Shown here: one piece after another, positions 36,301 to 47,162 of the stretch
Numbering within the stretch: the stretch's first letter is position 1
Layout: each line of letters opens with the position of its first letter
NCBI GenBank assembly: GCA_949361645.1
Contig: OX442416.1
Coordinates: 7,756,362-7,820,361, forward strand
DNA length: 64,000 nt
Direction of reading: 5' to 3'
Source of the DNA: Spongilla lacustris
Lineage: Eukaryota > Porifera > Demospongiae > Spongillida > Spongillidae
The notes under the pieces: generated by a model
Seen by the model: only the letters and a program-made list of their open reading frames with translations
Told to the model about the DNA's origin: nothing
The model's database searches: none
Translations under genes and position numbers: made by a program

Positions 36301-37738
36301 CGCGTTAATTGTAACTGCATGCCATGTGATATCTGCAATACAGCACCATAGCGAAGTTTTAGCCTTGCTACTAAAGTCCAAACTGATTTCACAGCAAAAA
36401 AGGGGTGTTCGAATCAAATTTTGATTTGCAATTGATTGATCAATAACATTCTGATACAGGATTGATACAACATACTGTATCGGAATGTTATGGATCAATT
36501 TGATTCGACGCGTTTTTTAGCTGTGTTAATTTTACATGTACATGCGAGTGTACATGTATACAAAGTATTGCATAATACTTTTTAGTCTGTGCCCATTGAC
36601 AATGGATATGTATATATCAATCAATAATCCCCAGTCCCGTACCATGAGTATGAGGAAACACCCACACCCCTTGCCTGGGGGCGGGAGAGAGGCCTACCTT
36701 CCCCTCTGCATGTATAGATAGGTGATGAAATAAGATTTGGCCACACCAAATCAATCTTTAGTTTCTGGTCCCCGCCCGCAGCATCCATTTATCGTGACTA
36801 TATTCATATTCATATACATAATCATTTCAATAGCTTCTCATATGACCCGAGTCTTTTTTTTTTTTTTAACAAGCCTATATTAACCAGTACAAGGATCGGA
36901 GCATTCTACATGCGTCGAACCCAAATTAGAACTGCGTGAAATGCGCTCTAATGAGCGTACTATGATAAGCAAGTAGTATGAAGACAGCTGGACTTAAATA
37001 ATAAATTCAATGCTGCATGTCAAGTTAACAAGTAAAGCTATGCACTGCTGTCCCATTGACGTTTGGAGCCCTGCAGCGCCCAACGCCATATTAACAGTTT
37101 CAAGAATTTACAAATGCTAAACTAATGTTTCGCTAGGGAGGAATGACCGACCACGCCCCCTCAACACCCTTACTAGAAGAATACAAACGGAAATAAAATG
37201 AGCTACTGTTTAGAATGTCTTAAAAGCAGGTGAAATTGAATACCCGCCTGCCAGCATGCTATAAGACCAGAAACTAAAGACTAGTTTGGTGTGGCCTTTG
37301 TTCTATCGAGGGTGGGGCTGCGATAGTACGCACCAAAATTGGCAACAACAAAAATGGCTCCCCTTTAAAAAAAAAAAAACGAGTGCATTGTTGTAACCAC
37401 TAACGCTAGCGCGAACCTGCATAGATATTTATCTATGGTACCTGTTTCAAAATTTACGATACTGTAACAATATTGAAGGCTAGGACGGCGCGCCGGCAGC
37501 AGCGCTCGAGATTGCGACAATACGCTTGTTCAAACACGAGCCATTTTTTGCTGGGGGTGGGGGTGGAGGGCGGGGAGCGCTTGGTACACGTACTCTAGGG
37601 GTACAGCACCGAAGGCTGTGTTCAGTTTACCTCCTCGAGTGGTACAGGTGCGTTGATATCGAAACCGCCTTCTGCAATAATCCTTCTGACCTCAACAATA
37701 TCGAGAGTGAGTATGGCATTCCGAAGGTCCAATTGCTT
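30309..37738 (-). CDS. Ankyrin-Roc-COR (Roco family) protein
   Basis: Ten exons on the minus strand: 37738-37631, 35951-35814, 35500-35405, 35292-35197, 33240-33092, 32946-32887, 32799-32680, 32361-32059, 31956-31906 and 31847-30309. All but one join in phase, giving about 885 residues. The N-terminus has ankyrin repeats (TPLHHMAAQGNREVVKLLVS, AGANVNA). A helical linker (VQEAEERLAS, KEAQEHLASK) and two more ankyrin repeats (GNTALHWSVINHHP) follow. The Roc GTPase has P-loop GDSGSGKST, Walker-B-like MIMYDLSGN and THSD in place of NKxD. A COR-like region completes the last exon. No kinase or death domain is seen. The 33092-33240 exon carries a run of six A that shifts the frame. No ATG is visible in the first exon, so an upstream 5' exon is missing. 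Confidence 0.8.
34163..34395 (-). mobile_element. Retroelement fragment in a Roco-gene intron
   Basis: The minus strand encodes CAHIGVQVEVGKNL, then TRPVDALIPKWVMGR and TAALDVSVTSLLKP. This matches the motif order (AHLGV-V, RPADVL, AFDVTVTSPL) in the C-terminal nuclease-like part of retroelement proteins, also present at 49540-49640. Flanking 3' sequence near 34610-34690 resembles 52740-52830. It is a decayed fragment. Confidence 0.65.
36739..37295. mobile_element. MITE with GGCCACACC ends in a Roco-gene intron
   Basis: GGCCACACCAAA on the left and its complement on the right, with CTTTAGTTTCTGGTC conserved just inside each end, define a 557-bp element. TTT flanks both ends and may be a 3-bp target duplication, though in AT-rich DNA this is weak. 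There is no coding content and the superfamily is uncertain. Confidence 0.7.
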
Positions 37739-38352
37739 CTGTATATGTGGAGATCGAACCAATGAAAGACATAGCACGATGACCCAAACAGCTCAATTCA
37801 CCAACACGAATACACATTCAACGACAACACTTTGTCACAAATCGAGCTCAAATCGCACGCACCACTTTTATATGCATGCCTGATCGAACCTGACTTATTC
37901 TACCATGAGCTCTACGACTGAAAAAGTCATCCGCATCCATCACAATGATATAGCACATTAATGAAATTCATGCATAAGGATTCCATGGATATATGAATAT
38001 CCATTTTGTCATATGACCCTTACGTCACTTTAATGCTGATATTGCATGACTATAATCTACTCCGTAACGTTAACGCCTCTCTTATACATGTTCTTTAGAA
38101 CTCCGAGCACCAACACGGCGGCTATAGTTAATTAGCTACAATTGATATAGTGATTGACCCCCTCGGCCTCCCAGATAAAAATGCTTTTGCAAATGTAAAG
38201 TCTTGAAGCCTTTAAATTCAACTGTGGAAATTTGATATGCTGAAGCTTTTTTTATTTAAAAAAATAAAATACCAATGCTGTAGCCTCTGTCATAAAGGAA
38301 TCTCTCACACTAATGACAGAGCTTGCTGTTTGAACTTCTAACTTTACAAGAT
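37739..38352. other. Upstream region of the Roco gene
   Basis: No recognised gene. The missing 5' exon and promoter of the ankyrin-Roc-COR gene probably lie here. Confidence 0.3.
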
Positions 38353-38716
38353 ATTAAAATAAAATTGGTGATGTAGGATTTGTATAGATAGCAATTGAGT
38401 AAAAAGGAAGGAAACAAGGAATTACGGAAATTATACAGCAATTGAGTAAAAAGGAAGGAAACAAAAAAATAACGGCATTCATTAAATTTTATATATATTA
38501 CATACCTACATTTAGCAGACTTTCAGGCAGGTAGATTTGCTAAATAATGTAGGTCTGTAATATTTATAATTTAATGAATGCATTAAATATCCGTAATTTT
38601 TTGTTTCCTTCCTTTTTACTCAATTGCTGTATAATCTCCGTAATTCCTTGTGTCCATCCTTTTTACTCAATTGCTATCTATACAAATCCTACATAACCAA
38701 TTTTATTTTTTTTAAT
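38353..38716. mobile_element. Fold-back element B
   Basis: Two arms of about 150 bases are reverse complements. Within each arm a roughly 50-base segment (CAATTGAGTAAAAAGGAAGG onward) is itself tandemly duplicated. It shares AAAAAGGAAGGAAACAAGG with the fold-back at 4899-5181. No coding content. Confidence 0.8.
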
Positions 38717-39419
38717 TAATCTTGTTTCACTCCTTTTTTTCCCCCCGGTGGGTTCTGACATGTACTTATACATTGCATGCATGAGCACAAACGTAGAAGG
38801 TAGGGGAATCTTGGAATACAACCCATTGCATCACAGCAGTATGTACAATAAGACAGTTTGTTCTGCTCACTTGCTATCATCATTAAATCACATCACAATC
38901 AAACAATTTCCTTTCAATAGTTAATGTCTCTGAATTGGCATGTGACTGGAAGGCGAGGGGATCCCTAAACAAAGTAGTAGCATAGGAAAGGAGGAATTAG
39001 TACAAATAAATGCCCTTCCCATGGCTCCAACCGTAAACTGACATAGCCCACACCCGGCCACATGAATCTCCATCACAACTAGTATCCTCACAGGATTCAA
39101 AGCCCTCACCTCTTGACTGAAGGTACTCATATGTTCTTCAAAGTCAGTCGTGAAGGCATCAGGAATAATCGTCATAAATGTCTGTCCTTGATGTGAGTAC
39201 ATGTGTATGATCAGTGCAATTAGCCATTCACACAAAAGCTGCTTACCAGATTGCCTGCCTTCTATTTTGAATACAGATCCTCTTCGTACAATAAACAAGC
39301 ACGTGCTTTTGCTTTGCTAAAACTTGAAGTAGTTGGGCTGGCCCGACTAAACTTAAAGGTTGTTCTTTTAATAGAGCTACTAGCTCTCACTTTCAGATGT
39401 GTTCCGCTCGTCTTTTAGA
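38717..39419. other. Non-coding, weak minus-strand frame
   Basis: A minus-strand frame at 38921-39298 (starting MFIVRRGSVFKIEGRQSGKQ) is open for 125 codons but resembles nothing I recognise. No splice or promoter support was found. Confidence 0.3.
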
Positions 39420-40115
39420 AGAGAATGGAGAAAGGAGGGAAGGGGGAGGGGAAGAGAGAGGAGGGAAGAGGGAGAGGAAAGAGGAGGGATGGAAGAGGAG
39501 AGAAGAGGGAAGGGGGAGAGGAGAGAAGAGGGAAGGGGGAGAGGAGAGAAGAGGGAAGGGGGAGAGGAGAGAAGAGGGAAGGGGGAGAGGAGAGAAGAGG
39601 GAGAGGAGAGAGGTGGGAAGAGGGAGAGGAGGGAAGAGGGAGAGAAGAGAGAAGGGAAGAGGGAGAGGAGAGAGGAGGGAAGAGGGAGAGGAGAGAGGAG
39701 GGAAGGGGAGAGGAGGGAAGGGGGAAAGGAGAGAGGAGGGAAGGGGTGAGGAGAGAGGAGGGAAGAGGGAGAAGAGAGAGGAGGGAAAGGGTGAGGAGAG
39801 AGGAGGGAAGTGGGAGAGGAGGGAAGAAGGAGAGGAGAGAGGAGGGAAGAGGAAGAGGACAGAGGAGGGAAGGGGGAGAGGATAGAAGGGGGTGAGGAGA
39901 GAGGAGGGAAGAGGGAGAGGATAGAGGAGGGAAGGGGGAAAGGAGAGAGGAGGGAAGGGGGAGAGGAGAGAAGGGAGTGAGGAGAGAAGAGAGAAGGGGG
40001 AGAGGAGAGAGGAGGGAAGGGGGAGATGAGGGGAAGGGAGAAGAGAATGGAGAGAGAAGAAGAAGGGCGAAGAGGAAAGGTAGGAGAGAAGAGAAGATGA
40101 GACAGGAGGGCAGGG
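39420..40115. repeat. Long polypurine tract
   Basis: About 690 bases almost entirely A and G on the plus strand, made of GGAGAGGAGAGAAGAGGGAA-like units, with periodic variation but no fixed unit. All three frames on both strands are open and read as Arg/Glu/Gly or Pro/Ser/Leu strings, as expected from composition. Such mirror-symmetric purine tracts can form triplex (H-DNA). Confidence 0.9.
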
Positions 40116-41840
40116 GAGGGGGATAGCTAGCACAACACTACACCACTTGGCAACATCCATGAGACATGGCACACACATTTAACACAGTCACATAGACCCA
40201 CCTTTTCGGAGTGGTTCACCCCCATCCTGGTGGGATGGTGTTCCATTTTCCATCACCATTGCAGCTTGAATGAGCAGCACCTGATTTGCTCTGGTGGCCG
40301 GGGACCACTATAGAGCTCGAGGACACGCATTTGTGGAGGAAATTCCCGTTACCATGCATTGTCGGCATTGAACAAAACTCACTTATAAATGGTCCTTCCA
40401 ATTGGTCGTCTTTGACAGCTTGCTTACATGAGGGGGGACGGCGCAAATATAGTAACATTCTCTTGTTGTATGTTAGGTAGCTCACCGGTACACGTCACCC
40501 ATGGCCAACCAATGCCAACTTCATTGGCCTTACTAGTAACAGCGACGGCCAGTTGCATGCAGTGGTTTCCCACCTTCACGCTATCCTTCTTACTGTCTTC
40601 ATGCTAGCCTATCGATCCTTCTTACTTTTGGAATCGGCTTAACCCGCTTTGTAGCGTCCAATTTTTTTTCACGTGAACGGTCTTTCGGAACTTCATCGCG
40701 CGACTCGTCAGCACAACCACAACTGTCAGTGTCATAATTTAACTGGCAATATTCTTTGCACTATTCTTTTCTCTTCGCGATCGACGTGATACACTCGCCT
40801 GAAACACGTCTTCAACGACAAGTTTATTCTGGATCTCCACTTTATGGCTTCCAAGGGCCGATAAAATCTGTTGTGGTGGGCTATTGCTAACAAAACATCG
40901 AATTTGTGTCAAGCCTTACGAATATAATAAAACAAATCCAACTCGGCAGTAAGTTTCTAACTTGTTGGTTCTAGTGCTTCCGCGTAACGGCTAACATTAA
41001 GCTTCAATCGTGACAAAGATACAGCGCAATAAACCTCTTATCCGAGCTTATCAGATCCGGAAAAAAGGATCGAGAAACTTTTTTTCAGGTTCGAGTGTGG
41101 GAACGAGTGAGCGTTATCTCTGTTGTCTGAGCTTTCTAAGCCTCGGCACTTGTACAAGTTGTAGTTGCTCGACGCGGCTGTATCCAAATACGCTCGCTTC
41201 ATTCTACGGTACATCGGCAATAGTGGAATCGGGTATTTTGCTAATCGTATTCATCACACTGCAGTTCACACTTCTAATCCTACTGACGTAGGTCCTGATT
41301 ACTGCTCTGTGACAAATAAAATATTCAGTCTAGCCCGCAGTTTTGCAATTTCATAATTTCAATAATGACTATTGTCGTATATTGTCATTCATTCCAGTTA
41401 CATACATCACCTCATGATCAGTTGTATATAGGGTGTAAGTACAGAATGTCATAGTAAGAGGACATGCATGTTTCCTTGCACGGTTTTCTTTCCCTGTCAC
41501 CAGGTATCTGCAAAAATGCTGCAAAGCAAATTTAATGCACTGAAACCTGAATCACAATTAATAACCATAAGAAGTGATGAAATACTTACTTATCAGTATG
41601 AATCAGCCTATAAATATAATGTGAATCACAAAACAGATCAGTGGAGTTCAAAACATAAATCTGATGATATTGCTTACCTCACAGCTTCCTGCAGATGTGA
41701 TAGAACCCACATAAAAGTACATGTGCATGCATGTCATTGATTCAATTGTATCACTAAATAATATCTCAATAGCTCAGCATTTTGCAATTGATTCGTGTTT
41801 TTGTGTGTGTGTGTGAATTAAATTATGCATTTTGATTCAC
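40116..41840. other. Non-coding stretch
   Basis: Several 60-90 codon frames exist (40216-40485 minus, 41010-41291 plus, 41468-41740 plus) but none matches a family, and their splice contexts are poor. No gene is called. Confidence 0.3.
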
Positions 41841-42038
<198 letters not shown>

Positions 42039-42399
42039 ACGTTACGCGCGGTCGGTTGCGAACTACATGTCCATTACCGTGAATCGAATCTTATCACAGC
42101 AGCACGCTTTTTAAAATCATACATAGATGCGTTGTGTTTTAATACAAGATAACCGGACGGGAACGGGCCAGGGTACGAGAGAGACGCGCATAATTAAACG
42201 ATTAGGAGATACAGTACGGCTATTGACGTGAATTTGGTAAGCTGGCTGTTTAGACATTAGGAAATCGTGAATCCCAATCCTGAGCGCCGTGAGAAAGGAC
42301 ACACGTGGATCGCCCTACATGAGCCCTGATATGCCTCTACCCTGTCTGAACTTCTCTCTCATCTGTGTAGCCTTGGTCTGCTTACTGCAGCTGGTGGTG

Positions 42400-44440
42400 A
42401 TGTCAGCAGGGTGTGGCTTGCTGCCTCTGTACAGGAGGCTGTTGAGGCTGCAGGGGATGCTCCCCCAGGACATGGCCACACTGGGGTCAGCCTTCATCAG
42501 AGAGGAGTTCAAAAGGCATAAGAAAGCAGAAGAAACGTACCTGGTACCATTTATCAAGGAATGGAAGGTCAGAACTAATCTCATAACCCCCTCTTCCTCC
42601 TCCTCCCCCTTCACCCTCTTCCTCCTCCCCCTTCCCCTCTTCCTCCTCCCTCTTCCTCCTCCCCCTTCCCCTCTTTCTCCTCCCCCTTCCCCCTCTTCCT
42701 CCTCCCCCTTCCCCCTCTTCCTCCTCCCCCTTCCCTCTTCCTCATCCCCTTCTTCCCCCCCTTCCCCCTGGTCATTTGCATATTTCGATAATTTAATAAC
42801 TAATTGGCTAGTACCTCCAGAAATATTCAACTCATGCTTTCAATGGGTAGCAGTTACTATTTAAGCATGAGATAATGATGGACATGCGACCTCACTCAAG
42901 CCACACACACTATATTCTCTGTGTATCTACTGTCGGCCATGTGTATATTACCGCTGTTTAGTGCAGAATGAAATCAATGGAGGTGATGTATGCCAAAGGG
43001 TATGAATGAGATGCACATGTACATGTGAAGGGGACATGGCTTTGTGCATTTCCAGGAATCATTTTTATAAGCCTTCTTACATGTTATTAATATTCCAACC
43101 TATGGTCATACAGCAAGCACTCTAGAAATGATGAGGCATGTGCCCTTAGAGGATGGTCATGCATCCCTTTGGTTGTGGAAGTGTTTGGGGGTACATACAA
43201 CTATGTTTAAAAAAACAACAACCAAGTAGGAGACTGGCCAAAATTGCTGAGGTCACAGTACATAGATGGTTGACATCACCTCATTCAGAGGTCGACATAG
43301 CTGGGTGGCTGGGTGGCTATGATTTTTGATAGTTTAGACAGCACACTGATAGCTTCATTGCACCAATTACTTGTACAACTGAGCGTGCATGTACCTATAG
43401 GATCATAGAGCACCTGTGATGATCATATTGCAGGAAGCATAAAATAGATCTGCTTGCTCTGTTCACCTCTGCTCACAGTGTGGAATGAATTTCATTTCCT
43501 TGTTCTGTGTGTGTACATGTTACTGATGTGTATACATGCATGTTATAAATTTCCGATTTGTCTGTGAGGTGTAGATAGTATCTATTGCTCTGAATACAAC
43601 TCGCAAACAACACAGCACATGACAAACACTGGGAAATCTTATGATGCAATGATTACATCATGACATTAAGCCTGTAAATTCTGGTACCATCTGACACACA
43701 TGTGAGGTGGCAGCTGGTATTGTGAGCTTGTAGGTGAGTTTAGGCATAGCCATTGTGCAGTATTAAATGCAAATTCCACAAGTTGTATTGACCATCACAT
43801 GTCATGTCATGTTGTATTGGAAGTGCAAATTTTTTCAATGTTCTTGTCAAAAATAACTATGTATGTCTGTAGCTGTTGGCTCTATTCAAGACACCACACT
43901 CAGCATCCGACAATAGTGAAGCCACCACAACCACATGTTGTGAATGAAGGCGCTCACATTAGAGAGGTTTCATTGTAGGTAGCACACATGTACATCTGTG
44001 CATCCCTAGGGCAGTTTAGGTGCACATTTAGTGATGTGCTTTCCTCATGTACCCTAAAATATCATATTCCCAGCCTGGGTTTTGTTCTACATCTCAGGTA
44101 GATAATGACTAAATCAACCATTGATTGTGAGAAAGTATCAACCTGAGGTCAACCTGGGATCTTCAAACACAACCCAGGGCTGGAAAAATGATATTTTTCC
44201 TGTGGTAGGTTAAATATGCAGTACTTTATACAGTCCTGTGCTGTTAATAAGCCATTTTAATAACTTTCATGCTCCTGTGCATAGGCCTATGCAGACACCC
44301 TGGAGCAGCAGGCCCGGGGTGGGGGGAAGATAGGGCAGCCTCTGTCCCCAGCTGTCATTGACCTCCTGAGTGATGGGCAGGTGGAGCAGCTGTTGGCTCT
44401 CAGGGAGGAAACCCAAAAGCCAACACCACCGCCATCTTAA
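42400..44440 (+). CDS. SDHAF3: Succinate dehydrogenase assembly factor 3
   Basis: Two exons, 42400-42567 and 44285-44440, join in phase 0 to give a protein of about 107 residues. It has the LYR motif in LPLYRRLLRLQGMLPQDM and then REEFKRHK and FIKEWKAYADTLEQQA, matching SDHAF3/ACN9 (LYR, EFRRHK, FLxEWxxYA). SDHAF3 is a mitochondrial matrix LYR factor that helps mature the iron-sulfur subunit of complex II. The ATG at 42400 fits the family length; the frame is open upstream without other support. Vertebrate members have a somewhat longer middle segment. The gene is tail to tail with the SKICH gene, 412 bases away. Confidence 0.9.
42585..42770. repeat. Polypyrimidine repeat in the SDHAF3 intron
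   Basis: CCTCCTCCCCCTTCC-type tandem units start about 18 bases after the exon 1 donor. The remaining intron (to 44284) is non-coding and holds several TACATGTA sites. Confidence 0.85.
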
Positions 44441-44852
44441 CCTCCCGACGGTCTTGTGCATATACAAGCTTCTTGTGTCACCTGAGCACTTACATGTAGC
44501 ACAGTAGGACCATGCGTGTACAAGTTATTTTTGTGTATGCCATGCAATGACATAATCTGTTGTGTTTTGTAAAGTTCACATTCTTTTTCATATATGGCTT
44601 CACACTTGTCAGGTGATTATGAGGTTGTATGTACTGCATGACAACCTTATGTATCGGACTCCAAACCCAATTGTACAGGTATAGTTTGTGCACAATTGCA
44701 CACTGATTGAATACAAGAACTGTACATGCATACATCTATTGACATATACAACAACATTTTGTAATTCAAAATGAAGTAATGTTAAACACCAAAGTTCGTT
44801 AATCAAATGATTACAACGTGCACACCAACGACAGTCAGCAGAAGCACGCGTC

Positions 44853-47162
44853 TCATGAGTTGAAGTGTCCCTGCACATGCTGTTCAAATTCAGTCTGAAG
44901 CATCCGTTTAGGGAAACGTGTGCTACATATTGGACAGATACGAGTAAGAGTAGGAGACAGTGGTCTAGGCAGATACACTGGCTCAACCCTGCCACTCAAT
45001 GCACGGCACTTCTTCTGCAGCTCCAACACCTGCACCTCCAATGATTGAATTCTGGTCAACCCCTGTGCCTTCTCGTCTTCCAGTCCCTTGATGGTCATGT
45101 CCTGCTGTAAGCACTCCTCGTTCCTCTTGGTCAGCTCCTGCACGGCATCATCGCAGTGCTCCTGCAGCTGTGCCATGTCGCGCTCCTTGCTAGCTGTCCT
45201 CTCCTTCTCCTCCGCGAGCTGGCCTGTGACCGAGAGCAGCTCTGCGTGCTTGCTGCTCAACTGGTGCTCCAGTTCTTGTATTGTCGTGACGTACTGCCCC
45301 TCTTGGTCGGCTTTCTCCTGCACAAGCACAGCACCACGATGTTCCTCTCCCGCCAGCTTCTCCTCCAGTTCGCTTATCCTCAGCTTGTCCTCTTCTGCCT
45401 GCCTCGATGCTCCATCCTCCATCCTCCTCAGCTCCTCCTCCAGCTCCCTGATCTTTCGTTGGCACTGCTCCTCGCGTCGCGATGCCTCTGCAGCCAACGC
45501 TCTCCACTTCTCCTCCTCACCAACCCTCTGCCTGGGCTCTGCGACCTTATTCTGCTCTTCAAGGCCACGCAGCGTGCGCTTCAAGTTTGCGTTCTCTTTG
45601 CCCAAGTTTTCGTACGCAACTTTCCCTAGCTCGATGCGCTTTTTCAGTTCCTCACACTGATCAGCAAACTTGCTGGCATTGACCTGAGATTCGCTCAGCC
45701 GGACATTGCAGCCCTCCAGCTCTGCACTCACCTTGCGGTAGTACTTCTCCATGTTGTCGTAAGCTATCTGCAGGGCCTCGTGTGCAGCCTTGTCCACATA
45801 GCCAGCGGGGGGCTGGGCACACATCGGCCGAATGTCATCTGCCACATTCAGATCATTTTTTATTTGGACGTCAGCCAATTCCTTTTTAAGCACTTCCGAA
45901 TTCCGCTCACTTTCCACCAGCCGAGCTTTTAACTGCACATTGAGCTCCTCTGCAGCCTGTGCCCTCTGCTGCAGCTGACGTACCTCTACCGCATGTGCTG
46001 TTTGCTGCTCCAAAAGACGTGCCTCAAGTTGTTGGCTTTTGCCTTTCAACTGCTGCTGTGTTGCTGAAGAGGTCTTCTGTTCTTCCAATAAGCGCTCAAG
46101 TTGCTGCTTCTGAGTACCAAACTGCTGCTGCATAGTATGCAGTTCATCTTCCCTGGTGGTCAAGAACTCCTCCAACTCCCTGATTTTGTGACCAGACTGC
46201 TCTACCAACTTCTCCATCTCATCCCTGCTCTCCTTAGCAGCTTGAAGCTTGGCACAAAGGGTTGCCTCCAGACCATCACGTTGCTGCACTGCAGAGTTCA
46301 GCTGCTTGACAAGGTCCGCCTTCTCTGCTGCAAGCTGTTGACACTGTGCCTTGAGTTTGTCAGACGCCATTTCCATCTCCTGGCAACGGGTATTCAGCTT
46401 CTCCTTCGTATCTTTAAGTTCCATGCACGTAGCCAACTCTTTGTCTAATCGTTCGGACAATTTGTTCTGCATGTCTCGATATGTTTTGATTTGGTTCTGG
46501 GCCTCGTTGAAGCGGGTCGTCATATCAGCGTTCGACCGAACCGCAGCTGCGTTGTCGGCCTCCAACGCCGCTATTCGCTTTTTGCTCTGGGCAAGCTCTT
46601 CCAGTTGGTATTCAGGTTGGCGAGAGACTTCCTCGAAAGCAACGGTTTTCAACGGTAGCATTTCAGTGGCCGGTATGGTGCGTGCTATCTCCTCATTAGG
46701 CCTAGCGGCAATGGCGGGGTCCTCGACATCCTTACGGCGAAGCTCTACGATACTCTCGAGTCCTTCTTCCACAACATCGACCGACTCCACATCGTCGAGG
46801 TTGAGGCCAGGCGCCGCCTTGGTGAATTGGAAGGGCCCACTCGCCCCCCTCATGACACCTTCTCGGCTGACGTAACAGAACTGATAAAAGCATCCGTCGT
46901 CTGGTGGGAGACGACGACCAGAGAAAACGATTTTGTTGTTAGTGTTGTCGGCTGTGTCCCCGCTGGGAGTCGGCGCCCATTCGAATGTGTAATAGTCGCG
47001 TGTGGTAGTCCAGCCAACGCGGAACAAGCCCACCCAGTCGCGTGTACCAACAGGCAGATCCTTGCTTCGTTCGAATCGTACAGTTAAATCTTCCTGTGGT
47101 AAATAGGCCTTTGGAACATTTAAGAATACGATAGCATCCCCAGTAAGCTTTGTGTCACTCAT
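44853..47162 (-). CDS. SKICH/coiled-coil autophagy-receptor-like protein
   Basis: A single 769-residue frame from ATG 47162, uninterrupted by introns. Residues about 1-113 form a SKICH domain (DAIVFLNVPKAYLP, DWVGLFRVGW, YYTFEWAP, FYQFCYVSREGVMRGAS). A long coiled coil follows (about 190-730; rich in Glu, Gln, Lys, Leu heptads). The C-terminus has a zinc finger, CPICSTRFPKRM then EFEQHVQGH, like the ubiquitin-binding fingers of TAX1BP1. The order SKICH, coiled coil, C-terminal finger is that of the TAX1BP1/CALCOCO family, which links ubiquitinated cargo to autophagy and tempers innate signalling. ESVDVVEE (about 136-143) sits where family members carry the LC3-binding motif. Which paralogue it corresponds to cannot be said. 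Confidence 0.88.
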   Translation of the reverse strand: MSDTKLTGDAIVFLNVPKAYLPQEDLTVRFERSKDLPVGTRDWVGLFRVGWTTTRDYYTFEWAPTPSGDTADNTNNKIVFSGRRLPPDDGCFYQFCYVSREGVMRGASGPFQFTKAAPGLNLDDVESVDVVEEGLESIVELRRKDVEDPAIAARPNEEIARTIPATEMLPLKTVAFEEVSRQPEYQLEELAQSKKRIAALEADNAAAVRSNADMTTRFNEAQNQIKTYRDMQNKLSERLDKELATCMELKDTKEKLNTRCQEMEMASDKLKAQCQQLAAEKADLVKQLNSAVQQRDGLEATLCAKLQAAKESRDEMEKLVEQSGHKIRELEEFLTTREDELHTMQQQFGTQKQQLERLLEEQKTSSATQQQLKGKSQQLEARLLEQQTAHAVEVRQLQQRAQAAEELNVQLKARLVESERNSEVLKKELADVQIKNDLNVADDIRPMCAQPPAGYVDKAAHEALQIAYDNMEKYYRKVSAELEGCNVRLSESQVNASKFADQCEELKKRIELGKVAYENLGKENANLKRTLRGLEEQNKVAEPRQRVGEEEKWRALAAEASRREEQCQRKIRELEEELRRMEDGASRQAEEDKLRISELEEKLAGEEHRGAVLVQEKADQEGQYVTTIQELEHQLSSKHAELLSVTGQLAEEKERTASKERDMAQLQEHCDDAVQELTKRNEECLQQDMTIKGLEDEKAQGLTRIQSLEVQVLELQKKCRALSGRVEPVYLPRPLSPTLTRICPICSTRFPKRMLQTEFEQHVQGHFNS

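Noticed and set aside
39393..40178. Very long open frames on both strands in the purine tract
   Set aside because: They arise from A/G-only composition, which lacks stop codons; the translations are simple Arg/Glu/Gly or Pro/Ser/Leu strings.
40216..40485. Cys-containing minus-strand frame resembling a CCP/sushi module
   Set aside because: Only a loose CNGDGKWN-IPPGW match; cysteine spacing is wrong and no splice context was found.
45088..46875. Plus-strand frames opposite the SKICH gene
   Set aside because: Ser/Leu-rich antisense shadows of the coiled-coil codons.
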